Shown: piece by piece, positions 56,599 through 64,000 of the stretch
Position numbering within the stretch: the first letter of the stretch is position 1
How the letters are laid out: each line of letters opens with the position of its first letter
NCBI RefSeq assembly: GCF_002871935.1
Contig: NZ_PNHQ01000006.1
Span: 1-64,000 of the forward strand
Reading direction: 5' to 3'
Length of the DNA stretch: 64,000 nt
DNA from: Aerococcus viridans
GTDB lineage: Bacteria; Bacillota; Bacilli; Lactobacillales; Aerococcaceae
Position numbers and translations under genes: made by a program
The notes under the pieces: generated by a model
Database searches by the model: none
The model's input: only the letters and a program-made list of their open reading frames with translations
What the model was told of the DNA's origin: nothing

Positions 56599-57543
56599 CT
56601 AGGACATTTCCAGTAGTTGTTTAAATATTTTTTCTGAAATAATTTTAATTTTTTCACCACGGTTAGCGTATTCTTCAGCTTTTTTAAATTTACTTGTCTT
56701 TTTTTGTTGATTTAAGTCAGATTGTGCAACGATTAAGTAATCTGTTTTTAAGGTAACCGATTTTCCTAATATTGCGCCTTTATTTAAAGCGCTTTGCATG
56801 GCTTCTTCACGCGACATATTCTCTAGGTCACCGGAAAAAATGATCGTTTTATTAAATAAGGGATGCATAGGATTAAAGTTAGATGTTTCTGCTTTTAAAT
56901 CTTCAACTTTAATCTTCTTTGGATAAGATCGGCGATAAAAAGCATTTTTGAAATCTTGCTCACTTTGGTAAACTTTCTTAGCTTGATGAAAAAGCTGATT
57001 ATAAACTGCCACTGTAATAAAGCAATCGTTCAAACCACGGTGAGCCCCTTGATAAGAGATACCATAAAATTTTGCCATTGTCCCCAACTTATGATTAGGT
57101 GTACCCGTCACTAATTTTCTTGCAATGGTCAACACGTCAAGATAGTCATTCCTTATAGGGGCATTATACAAACTAACTGCCGTATCATAAATAAAACTTA
57201 GGTCAAATTTTACGTTATAGCCTAAAATAATATCTTCCTGTAGAAAACCTAAAAATTCTGGCAATGCTTGAATAATTTTGGGCGCTGTCATGACCATATC
57301 ATTCGTTATACCGGTTAAATTGGTAATAAAAGCTGAAATTGGCTGGTTTGGTTGAACAAGTGTTGAAAATGTCTGCGTTATTTGGTGGTCACGAATACGA
57401 ATTGCTGATAATTCTATGATTTCATCATTATTCGGTTTTAATCCAGTTGTTTCAATATCAATCATCACGTAATCTTTTGGAAAACCAATGATTGATTTTC
57501 CCATATACGGTCTTTTTTGACTTGAATTTCTATTGTAGGTCAT
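56599..57543 (-). CDS. DnaQ-like 3'-5' exonuclease with BRCT domain
   Basis: 314 residues. The N-terminal DEDDh exonuclease (about 25-190) has MIDIETTGL (Asp29, Glu31), LGYNVKFDLSFIY and HRGLNDC. The C-terminal BRCT domain (about 228-312) reads FNKTIIFSGDLENMSREEA and LKTDYLIVAQ. This domain combination resembles proofreading epsilon-like proteins of Gram-positives, probably a repair or accessory exonuclease. GGAAG precedes the ATG. Single gene. Confidence 0.88.
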   Translation of the reverse strand: MTYNRNSSQKRPYMGKSIIGFPKDYVMIDIETTGLKPNNDEIIELSAIRIRDHQITQTFSTLVQPNQPISAFITNLTGITNDMVMTAPKIIQALPEFLGFLQEDIILGYNVKFDLSFIYDTAVSLYNAPIRNDYLDVLTIARKLVTGTPNHKLGTMAKFYGISYQGAHRGLNDCFITVAVYNQLFHQAKKVYQSEQDFKNAFYRRSYPKKIKVEDLKAETSNFNPMHPLFNKTIIFSGDLENMSREEAMQSALNKGAILGKSVTLKTDYLIVAQSDLNQQKKTSKFKKAEEYANRGEKIKIISEKIFKQLLEMS

Positions 57544-57640
57544 AGTGCCACTTCCTTATTAAACACTGCTATTCTTTTGATTACATTATATTATACGTTT
57601 ATTTTATCCATTCGTTAATTGATAGAAAGGAAAATTTTTC

Positions 57641-58084
57641 ATGAAAATTTTTATTGACGGAGATGGTAGTCCTACCAAACAAGAAGCCATTCAAATAGCC
57701 AAACAATATCAATTACCTGTTATTTTGGTCACATCAATCGATCATTACTCCACAAAACCTACTGCAGGTCATGTTGAAACAATTTATGTTGATCGTGGTA
57801 AAGATGCTGCTGATTTTAAGATCATCTCCCTCATATCTTCTGGCGATATCTTAATCACACAAGATTATGGATTAGCATCTCTAGCGTTAACAAAAGCCAT
57901 AGTTATTCACCATTCAGGAATGGTTTATAGCAAGATGAATATCGACCGATTACTCCAGCAACGCTACGAGAGTCAGCAACTGCGGAAAGCTAAAGTACGG
58001 ACTAAGGGTCCTAAACCCTTTACTGATGAGGATAGAGTACATTTTAAACAAGTTTTAGAAAATATTATCCAAGAACAGATTTAA
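57641..58084 (+). CDS. UPF0178 (YaiI/YqxD, DUF188) protein
   Basis: Conserved protein of unknown function (147 aa), with a PIN-like fold suggested for the family. Motifs: MKIFIDGDGSPTKQEA, VDRGKDAADFKIISLISSGDILITQDYGLASLAL and the C-terminal GPKPFTDEDRVHF. AAAGGA precedes the ATG. Not linked to a pathway here. Confidence 0.88.
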   Translation: MKIFIDGDGSPTKQEAIQIAKQYQLPVILVTSIDHYSTKPTAGHVETIYVDRGKDAADFKIISLISSGDILITQDYGLASLALTKAIVIHHSGMVYSKMNIDRLLQQRYESQQLRKAKVRTKGPKPFTDEDRVHFKQVLENIIQEQI

Positions 58085-58088
58085 TGTC

Positions 58089-58373
58089 TTATTCATACCA
58101 ATCCTGTGCGATGACTTCAATGGGATAATGGTCTTCACAAAAATCTACAGCTTTATTTAACATCTTCTCCGCAAAACTGTAAGAATTAGAAACAATGCCT
58201 ATCCCAAGTTTTGCTTGATTTATTAGATCATAATCACCTGTTTCAGCTACTGTTACACCATACTTAGCTGAGACTTTTTTCATCATGCTTTGTAAAATTC
58301 TCCGTTTATCCTTTAGTGAGTCGCTAGCAAACATAAATTTAATTTCCAAACCTAATAAAATCACGTCAATCAC
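58089..58373 (-). CDS. DUF503 (YlxP-like) protein
   Basis: Small conserved protein (94 aa) of the YlxP/DUF503 family: LLGLEIKFMFASDSLKDKRR and GDYDLINQAKLGIGIVSNS. In Bacillus ylxP lies in the nusA-infB operon and affects ribosome maturation; here it is elsewhere. The start is GTG at 58373; a second GTG at 58364 is also possible. Confidence 0.82.
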   Translation of the reverse strand: MIDVILLGLEIKFMFASDSLKDKRRILQSMMKKVSAKYGVTVAETGDYDLINQAKLGIGIVSNSYSFAEKMLNKAVDFCEDHYPIEVIAQDWYE

Positions 58374-58417
58374 CTACCTTTTTAAATCATCTCATAAAAT
58401 GATAGGGTGTCAACTGA

Positions 58418-58446
58418 TTGAAATAAAATACTTTATACCTTATAGT
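58418..58446 (+). promoter_or_regulatory. promoter of the D-2-hydroxyacid dehydrogenase gene
   Basis: TTGAAA (58418-58423), 17 bases, TATAGT (58441-58446), 46 bases before the ATG. Confidence 0.55.
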
Positions 58447-58492
58447 GAAAGTATCTATCGATTGTATACTTTAAGTAAGAAAGGAAGATACG

Positions 58493-59452
58493 ATGAAAAT
58501 TGCTTTATTAGAACCATTGCGTGTGCCGGAATCACGAATTCACGAACTCGCACAACCGTTAATTGACGATGGGCATCAATTTACTTATTATCCTGAAAAA
58601 ACGACAGACCCTAACGAACTATACGAGCGCTCTAAGGATGCAGATATTGTGATGATTGCTAACAATCCTTTTCCTGCTAAAGTAATTGAAAAACTAGAGA
58701 AAACAAAATTCATTAATGTGGCTTTTACTGGTTTTGACCATGTTGACAGTAAGGCATGCAAAGACAAAGGTATCGCCATTGCGAACGCATCAGGCTATGC
58801 AACAACTGCTGTTGCTGAATTAGCGCTAGGTTTAACCTTAGATTTATTCCGCGCAATTTGTACAGGAAATAACGATATCCGTAAGGTTGATTTCCAAGGT
58901 CCATTCCAAGGGCGTGAGATTAACGGAAAAACTGTTGGGATTGTAGGTACTGGCCACATTGGTTTAGAAACCGCAAAGTTATTTAAAGCTTTTGGTGCAA
59001 AAATTATCGGTTACAACCGTTCAGAGAAACAAGAAGCCAAAGACTTAGGTATTGAATTAGTCGATCTTGATGAATTATTAAGCCAATCAGATATTGTATC
59101 AGTCCACCTACCATTAAATGGTGAAACGAAACATTTATTAAACAAAGAAAAATTAAGCTTAATGAAAGAAAGTGCAGTAATCATAAATGTTGCCCGTGGC
59201 CCGATTATTGATAATGCAGCTTTAACAGACTTATTAAACAAAGGCAAAATAGCAGGTGCTGGTATTGATGTATTTGATGGTGAACCACCTTTACCTGCAG
59301 ACTACCGATTGTTAACTGCTAAAAACGCTATTTTGACACCACATGTTGGGTTCTTATCAGACGAAGCAATGGCATTAAGAGCAGAAATTGCTTTTGAAAA
59401 TACTAGAGCCTTTATCGAAGGTCATCCAAAAAATATTGTACAAGAAGCGTAA
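58493..59452 (+). CDS. D-isomer-specific 2-hydroxyacid dehydrogenase
   Basis: NAD-dependent dehydrogenase (319 aa). The Rossmann motif GIVGTGHIGLETAKLF lies in the middle. Catalytic Arg (NVARGPIID), Glu (GIDVFDGEPP) and His (LTPHVGF) are present in the usual order. It resembles phosphoglycerate- or hydroxyisocaproate-type dehydrogenases of lactic acid bacteria; D-lactate is possible but the substrate is unassigned. GGAAG precedes the ATG. Own promoter and terminator. Confidence 0.9.
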   Translation: MKIALLEPLRVPESRIHELAQPLIDDGHQFTYYPEKTTDPNELYERSKDADIVMIANNPFPAKVIEKLEKTKFINVAFTGFDHVDSKACKDKGIAIANASGYATTAVAELALGLTLDLFRAICTGNNDIRKVDFQGPFQGREINGKTVGIVGTGHIGLETAKLFKAFGAKIIGYNRSEKQEAKDLGIELVDLDELLSQSDIVSVHLPLNGETKHLLNKEKLSLMKESAVIINVARGPIIDNAALTDLLNKGKIAGAGIDVFDGEPPLPADYRLLTAKNAILTPHVGFLSDEAMALRAEIAFENTRAFIEGHPKNIVQEA

Positions 59453-59481
59453 ATGATTGCTAATCGATTTAGCAACATGCA

Positions 59482-59520
59482 AAAAATCCAGGAGAGACTG
59501 TAAAGTCTTCCTGGATTTTT
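59482..59520. terminator. bidirectional terminator
   Basis: AAAAATCCAGGA (59482-59493) pairs with TCCTGGATTTTT (59509-59520), with an inner GACT/AGTC. It separates the converging dehydrogenase and ABC-transporter genes and has A/T runs on both sides. Confidence 0.87.
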
Positions 59521-59527
59521 CTTTATC

Positions 59528-60997
59528 CTAGCGTGTTGATTTTGAATTTACGTAACGTTTTTCAATGTAATTTGAAAGTTTTGTTAAAATCGTGATAATC
59601 ACAATGTACATCAAACCAACAATTAACCACATACTACCTGATTGGTAAGTACGGGCGATAATGATACGACCTGTTTGTGTTAATTCTACAATACCAATTA
59701 CAGATAGAATTGATGTATCTTTCAAGGTAATCACAAATTGATTAATAAATGATGGTACCATTACTTTCACAGCCTGTGGCAAAATGATATGACGCATTGT
59801 TTGACTATTCGTTAAACCTAAACTTCTAGCTGCTTCAGTTTGACCAGCATCAATAGCTTGAATGCCTCCACGAACAATTTCACCCATGTAAGCTGCAGCA
59901 TTCAGTGATAATGTCAAGATCCCTGCTAAGTTACTTGAAACAGTTACGTTAAACATTTGTGGAATACCAAAGTAGATAAAGAATGACATCACGATTAGCG
60001 GTAAACCACGCATAATATCAATATAAACGGTCGCAATAGCTGAAAGTACCCCATTTCCACTGGTACGCATTAAACCTAGGAAAATACCTAAAATGGTTGC
60101 AATTACTAGTGATACAATCGCTAAGTATACTGTAGTCCCTAAACCAGATAACAAGGCAGGAAAATTATGACTTAATTGAGTGAAGAATCCATTAGCATTG
60201 CCAGCTGATCCGCCTTCTTCATCTCCTAGATAGTTGCTAATGATTTCATCATATTCACCAGACGCCTTAATAGCTGCTAATCCATCATTAAACATTTGTA
60301 GTAATTCTGGATTTTGACCTGCTAAAACAGCGAAACCGTATGAAACTGGCTCTAATTGGTCACCGATAATTTTTAGGTTTAATCCACCTGAATTAATAGC
60401 ATAGGCCATCACAGGATAATCTTCTACTGCAGCCGCTGAGTTTCCGGTAACCACATCCTGGTACATATTAGAAGAATCATCAAAAGTTGTTACAGTAAAG
60501 CCATATTCATCTGCCATTGATTGTGCAATCGTTGCACCTTGTGTTCCGGTTTTAACAGCTACATTTTCTCCTTGTAAATCATCATATGATTCAATATCTG
60601 AGCCTTCTAGTACAGCGAATGTTGTGCCTGAATCAAAATATGCGTCTGAAAAATCAAAGGTTTGTTGCCGTTCCTCAGTAATTGACATCCCTGCGATAAC
60701 CGCATCTGCTTGTTGAGACTCGACCGCTTGAACGGCAGCATCAAAACCAAGTGATTTTAATTCATAGTTAAAACCCTGGTTAGCAGCAATTGCATCTAGT
60801 AATTCTACATCGATACCAGTAAAATCACCATTTTCATCTACAAACTCAAATGGTGCAAAAGTTGTATCAGTTGCAATAATATAGGTATCTCCACTACCTG
60901 TCTCAGTTGCTTCAACTTTCTCAGTAGAGATAGCGCATAATAAGGTAAGTAAACTTACCATAAATACAGTGAATGATAGCTTTTTATGCTTCATCAT
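59528..60997 (-). CDS. amino acid ABC transporter, binding protein-permease fusion (GlnP-like)
   Basis: Fused importer subunit (about 489 aa). After a signal anchor (about 1-28) comes a solute-binding domain (about 35-260: IATDTTFAPFEFVDENGDFTG, VIAGMSITEERQ). The permease (about 275-485) has EAARSLGLTNSQTM and LPQAVKVMVPS. It resembles glutamine/glutamate GlnP. The partner ATPase is not adjacent, unlike the operon at 45.7 kb. The start is uncertain: ATG 60997 is used, and 61021 has no ribosome site. It has no riboswitch. Confidence 0.88.
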   Translation of the reverse strand: MMKHKKLSFTVFMVSLLTLLCAISTEKVEATETGSGDTYIIATDTTFAPFEFVDENGDFTGIDVELLDAIAANQGFNYELKSLGFDAAVQAVESQQADAVIAGMSITEERQQTFDFSDAYFDSGTTFAVLEGSDIESYDDLQGENVAVKTGTQGATIAQSMADEYGFTVTTFDDSSNMYQDVVTGNSAAAVEDYPVMAYAINSGGLNLKIIGDQLEPVSYGFAVLAGQNPELLQMFNDGLAAIKASGEYDEIISNYLGDEEGGSAGNANGFFTQLSHNFPALLSGLGTTVYLAIVSLVIATILGIFLGLMRTSGNGVLSAIATVYIDIMRGLPLIVMSFFIYFGIPQMFNVTVSSNLAGILTLSLNAAAYMGEIVRGGIQAIDAGQTEAARSLGLTNSQTMRHIILPQAVKVMVPSFINQFVITLKDTSILSVIGIVELTQTGRIIIARTYQSGSMWLIVGLMYIVIITILTKLSNYIEKRYVNSKSTR

Positions 60998-61223
60998 AAA
61001 CTCTTTCACTTCTTTCTTCATAAGTTTTTAATGCTTTCACACGATGGTTACAAGTATACATTGAAAATTTCAAAAAAGGAAAGAAAATATAACGTAAAAT
61101 GTTAGGTTTTTTTACATACAAAATGAATGAAGGGTCATTTCATTACATTCTTTTTTTTCGCAAATTAAGCAATAATATGTAAAAATATATTTGAAGAGTA
61201 TAAATAGAAAGACAGGTATAAAT

Positions 61224-61706
61224 ATGGCAAAAGTAAAAAAGACCAATGTCATCCGAAAACTAGACCAACAAAAAATTCCTTACACTGAGATGACCTTAGC
61301 TGAAGATTTTCAGCCCCAATCAAGTGAAGATATTGCCAACATTCTAGGCATAAATCCTGATCAACAATTTAAAACCCTAGTCACACATGGTAAGTCTAAA
61401 AATCATTATGTTTTTTTAGTACCAGTAAACCATGAATTGGACTTGAAATTAGCCGCTGCTGCTGTTAAAGAAAAAAATATTCACATGATTCCACAAAAAG
61501 ACTTAGAGCCACTAACTGGTTACGTTCATGGTGGATGTTCTCCTATTGGCATGAAAAAGGCATTTCCAACTGTTATTGATGCTAGTGCCAAAAATTTTGA
61601 TACGATCATTTTTTCAGCTGGCAAACGTAGCTTTTTAGTTGAAGTACCCGTAAACGAACTAGATAAAGTAATCGCATCATTAAATTTTGCTGATATTTTA
61701 GCGTAA
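61224..61706 (+). CDS. ybaK: Cys-tRNA(Pro)/Cys-tRNA(Cys) deacylase (YbaK/EbsC)
   Basis: Trans-editing hydrolase (160 aa) that removes mischarged cysteine or similar residues from tRNA-Pro. Motifs: LGINPDQQFKTLVTHG (catalytic Lys), VPVNHELDLKLAA, GYVHGGCSPIGMKK. The ATG at 61224 follows ACAGG; a TTG further up has no support. The gene carries repeat copy B in its 3' region. Confidence 0.92.
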   Translation: MAKVKKTNVIRKLDQQKIPYTEMTLAEDFQPQSSEDIANILGINPDQQFKTLVTHGKSKNHYVFLVPVNHELDLKLAAAAVKEKNIHMIPQKDLEPLTGYVHGGCSPIGMKKAFPTVIDASAKNFDTIIFSAGKRSFLVEVPVNELDKVIASLNFADILA

Positions 61707-61734
61707 AACTAGAAGGTTAGACTAAAGTCGTTTA

Positions 61735-61896
61735 GAATTGACGTTCTGGACCAAAAGCCGAACAATAATGGCATATTATTGGCGCATTTTGAGAAGTGTC
61801 GGAAAATGCTGACTTTTGAAACCCGATTATAAACGTTTTATATAGAAAAGAGAGACTGAGATATTTTAGTCCCAGCCTCTCGTTTTTTATTTTTTC
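61735..61896 (+). repeat. interspersed 3' repeat, copy B (ends in a terminator)
   Basis: Same element as 51501-51655, here on the plus strand, 28 bases after the ybaK stop. Hairpins: CAATAAT/ATTATTG (61770 region), GCATTTT/AAAATGC, and the terminal AGAGA-CTGAG/CCCAG-CTCTCG with GTTTTTTATTTTTT following (61881-61895). The second hairpin has two extra pairs compared with copy A. It also faces the converging yccF gene. Confidence 0.85.
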
Positions 61897-61904
61897 ACAT
61901 CATT

Positions 61905-62303
61905 CTATCTAATATCCATATATACTGTATCTGATGGTATGACTCTCGCCCCAAAAGGAACAAGGGAAAGTAAAGCTAGTTTAAAATGTTGTTTGGCGAA
62001 TGGTATACCGATTATTGTGAGGGTTAAAATTCCTGCTGTCACTAAGTGCATCAAGGCCAGCTCTAAGCCTCCAAAAATTAACCATAGAATATTTAATAAG
62101 AAACTACCAAAACCACTGGCTTCTCGAACGACATCTTTCCCAAATGGCATCAGTGATAATTTGGCCATTTTAAAACATTGTTTTCCTATTGGAATACCTA
62201 CGATCGTTATACACCATAAACAGCCAACGATGAACCAAGAGAAAGCAGAAATAAGCCCCCCAAAGATCATCCAAATCATATTTCCTAAACAGCCCACTAG
62301 CAT
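61905..62303 (-). CDS. YccF domain-containing membrane protein
   Basis: Inner-membrane protein (132 aa) with two YccF repeats, each holding a hydrophobic helix pair: GNMIWMIFGGLISAFSWFIVG with ITIVGIPIGKQCFKMAKLSLMPFG, then LLNILWLIFGGLELALMHL with LTIIGIPFAKQHFKLALLSLVPFG. The function is unknown. The start is ATG at 62303. Own unit, converging on repeat B. Confidence 0.88.
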   Translation of the reverse strand: MLVGCLGNMIWMIFGGLISAFSWFIVGCLWCITIVGIPIGKQCFKMAKLSLMPFGKDVVREASGFGSFLLNILWLIFGGLELALMHLVTAGILTLTIIGIPFAKQHFKLALLSLVPFGARVIPSDTVYMDIR

Positions 62304-62456
62304 TCATCCTTTCATTTTCGTTTTCAGTAGCTTATGGTTATAATAATAGCATAAAAGAGTTTACTGGCCCTCAGACTAACGATGTAACTTGCAAGAACTA
62401 ATAATTGTAAGCGCTATAGAGCCATCTAGTAAACAAATACCGTATGGAGGATTTTC

Positions 62457-63266
62457 ATGACAGACATCAAATTAATTGCTATTGATATGGACCACACACT
62501 ATTAAATGATAAAGGGCAAATCCCTGAAAACTTTACCGACCAAGTATTGGCACTAAAAGAACAAGGGATACAAGTCGCCATTGCATCTGGCCGTCCTTTA
62601 TATACTTTAGTAGATATGTTCAGTCATATCGAAGACCATTTAATTTTTGTTTCCGATAATGGTGCAGCGATTACAAAGCAACAAGAGCAACTCTTCAATT
62701 CAATTATCCAGCAAGATGACTATCGCAAATTAATGGCCTTTACCCTAGAACAAGAAACAGCAGCGGGAATTCCTATTCTATGTGCCTTAGATGCAGCCTA
62801 TATCCCAAAAGCACATGACCAATATGACGAAGTTTACCGTACTTTCTATACCAATATTTATTATTATGATGACTTTGCATCAGTAGATGCTGTAGTCAAC
62901 AAATTTACAGTCTATACACCGAATAATGACGCAGTTGACCAATACTCAGCTATTTATGGTCCAGCACTTAATCAGCGGTTTTCTGCCACTGTTTCCGGTA
63001 AAGAATGGATTGATATCATGAATAAGCGTATCGATAAGGGTCAAGCCATGTATCAATTGAGCAATTTACTAAATATTTCTACCGATCAAATGATGGCCTT
63101 TGGTGACAATTACAATGATATTGAAATGTTGACAGCCGTTAAATATTCTTACGCTATGGAAAACGCTCATGACGATATTAAAGAACAAGCCAACTTTATT
63201 GCACCTTCAAATAATGACTTAGGTGTATCTAAGGTTATCCAAGATCTTTTAGATGGTAATTTATAA
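62457..63266 (+). CDS. HAD-family sugar-phosphatase (Cof type)
   Basis: Cof-like haloacid dehalogenase phosphatase (269 aa). Motif I AIDMDHTLLND holds the nucleophile Asp, VFVSDNGAA is the cap entry, and motif IV MAFGDNYNDIEML binds Mg. It probably hydrolyses sugar phosphates or flavin/pyridoxal phosphates. GGAGG precedes the ATG. A partial cre-like site (62405-62420, 14 of 16 positions) lies 37 bases upstream. Confidence 0.9.
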   Translation: MTDIKLIAIDMDHTLLNDKGQIPENFTDQVLALKEQGIQVAIASGRPLYTLVDMFSHIEDHLIFVSDNGAAITKQQEQLFNSIIQQDDYRKLMAFTLEQETAAGIPILCALDAAYIPKAHDQYDEVYRTFYTNIYYYDDFASVDAVVNKFTVYTPNNDAVDQYSAIYGPALNQRFSATVSGKEWIDIMNKRIDKGQAMYQLSNLLNISTDQMMAFGDNYNDIEMLTAVKYSYAMENAHDDIKEQANFIAPSNNDLGVSKVIQDLLDGNL

Positions 63267-63274
63267 GCTAAATA

Positions 63275-63317
63275 CCCCGAGGTTAATTGTATGATGATCA
63301 TTTTCCTCGGGGATTTT
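63275..63317 (+). terminator. terminator after the HAD gene
   Basis: CCCCGAGG (63275-63282) and CCTCGGGG (63305-63312) pair perfectly, followed by ATTTTTAT. Confidence 0.85.
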
Positions 63318-63533
63318 TATTGTTTTTTTCTTATTCAACTAAGTGAAAAATGAATGCTTTTACGGTCAAAGCTAATTTTTTATAAAATTTTAGCACTTCT
63401 TTTGAATGTGGGGACTTCAAATAAAGAGCAATCTGAACCATTTTAGTCACAAAAAAGAACAATCTCCACTAAGCGAGTTATCCTCTCTATTCCAAGAGTT
63501 CCTAGCAAACTGGTGATTGCCCTTCTTCAAAAA

Positions 63534-64000
63534 TTAATCAAACAAACCTAATTGTTCGCAGGCTTTGTAAATTCCATCGTTCCAAACTTCAGAAGTAATG
63601 ATATCAGCCGTCTTCTTCACATTATCCGTCCCGTTACCCATGGCAACTGAAGTGCCGACTTTGGCTAACATTTCTAGATCATTATCCGCATCGCCAAATG
63701 CATAGGTTTGTGAGATATCTAGGTTCAACACATCTAGGACCTTATCGATTCCATTAGCTTTTGATACATCAAATGGATAAATATCTAAATGGCTTGGAGC
63801 GGTTTGCACCACTTTTAATTCAGTCAACCAGTCACTAACGATACGAATATTTTCCGTTGTCACAAGCATTTGTAAGACATGCTCTGGATATTCGGTATCA
63901 GGCACTATCTTAAATGGTTCACCATAATCTCTGGCATGCACAACGTTAGGTAATAAGTGTAAGCCCTTCTTGGTATCAAAAAATCCTGGAACATCACGAA
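63534..64000 (-). CDS. HAD-family phosphatase (Cof type), 5' end outside window
   Basis: The C-terminal 155 or so residues of a second Cof-like HAD hydrolase. The frame stays open from 63534 through the right edge (minus strand), so the gene is incomplete. Motif IV YAFGDADNDLEMLAKVGTSVAMGNG (first part) is clear; the motif I aspartate lies outside. It converges on the complete HAD gene at 62457 but is not a close copy of it. Confidence 0.85.
   Translation of the reverse strand, partial: RDVPGFFDTKKGLHLLPNVVHARDYGEPFKIVPDTEYPEHVLQMLVTTENIRIVSDWLTELKVVQTAPSHLDIYPFDVSKANGIDKVLDVLNLDISQTYAFGDADNDLEMLAKVGTSVAMGNGTDNVKKTADIITSEVWNDGIYKACEQLGLFD

Noticed and set aside
61939..62343. A 134-codon plus-strand frame
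   Set aside because: It is antisense to yccF, which has two clear YccF repeats. The plus frame shows no family features.
62405..62420. cre-like site before the HAD gene
   Set aside because: Only 14 of 16 positions match, and two mismatches fall in the conserved right half. It is mentioned with the gene but is not listed as an operator.

Overview
The window is low-GC, gene-dense chromosomal DNA from a Gram-positive bacterium of the order Lactobacillales. The evidence is a CcpA gene with its own cre site, a comG competence pilus operon, a sodium/proton V-type ATPase operon, methylglyoxal synthase, an ACT/UPF0210 gene pair, polar amino-acid ABC transporters with the binding protein fused to the permease, and an ispA cluster without dxs. 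I would guess a Carnobacteriaceae- or Aerococcaceae-like organism, but the window does not settle the family. There are no phages, IS transposases or CRISPR arrays, and almost everything is core genome. Layout, left to right. 1-11.4 kb (minus strand): a tRNA-Arg(UCU) with its own promoter and terminator, then a long housekeeping run read leftward: pepQ, efp, an Asp23-family gene, nusB, folD, xseA, xseB, ispA, tlyA, recN, miaA, hflX. 11.5-15.6 kb (minus): comGA-comGG, the transformation pilus. 15.8-24.4 kb (plus): a nine-gene V-ATPase operon divergent from comG. Its order is G/H-C-I-K-F-E-A-B-D and its K subunit is not the duplicated Enterococcus hirae type. 24.5-34.6 kb: yebC, a lipid kinase, a class A penicillin-binding protein, a class IV aminotransferase bracketed by two sister terminators, an aldo/keto reductase, the UPF0210/ACT pair and a CapA-like protein. 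34.8-44 kb: ccpA with an autoregulatory promoter, YtxH/DUF948 envelope-stress proteins, an MscS channel, murI-rdgB-yfcE, mgsA, trxA. 41.6-48.2 kb: mutS2, cvpA and zapA (minus), then a lysine riboswitch controlling a two-gene amino-acid ABC transporter (plus). 48.2-55.8 kb (minus): a CHAD-domain gene broken by a one-base frameshift, a DUF368 membrane protein, a membrane diguanylate cyclase, a LemA/DUF2207 pair, a FAH-family enzyme and TrmO. 55.9-64 kb: a SAP-like hypothetical protein, a DnaQ-BRCT exonuclease, small conserved genes, a D-2-hydroxyacid dehydrogenase, a second fused binding-protein/permease, a Cys-tRNA(Pro) deacylase, YccF and two HAD phosphatases, the last cut by the window edge. 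The least explained sequence is non-coding. A repeat of about 155 bp occurs twice (51501-51655 minus, 61735-61896 plus). Each copy lies just 3' of a gene in the same orientation, has recognisable internal hairpins and ends in an intrinsic terminator. A perfect 28-bp dyad lies between zapA and the lysine riboswitch. Other points of note are the one-base CHAD frameshift, an ispA with an altered second aspartate motif, and V-ATPase features that suggest a lineage different from the E. hirae enzyme.
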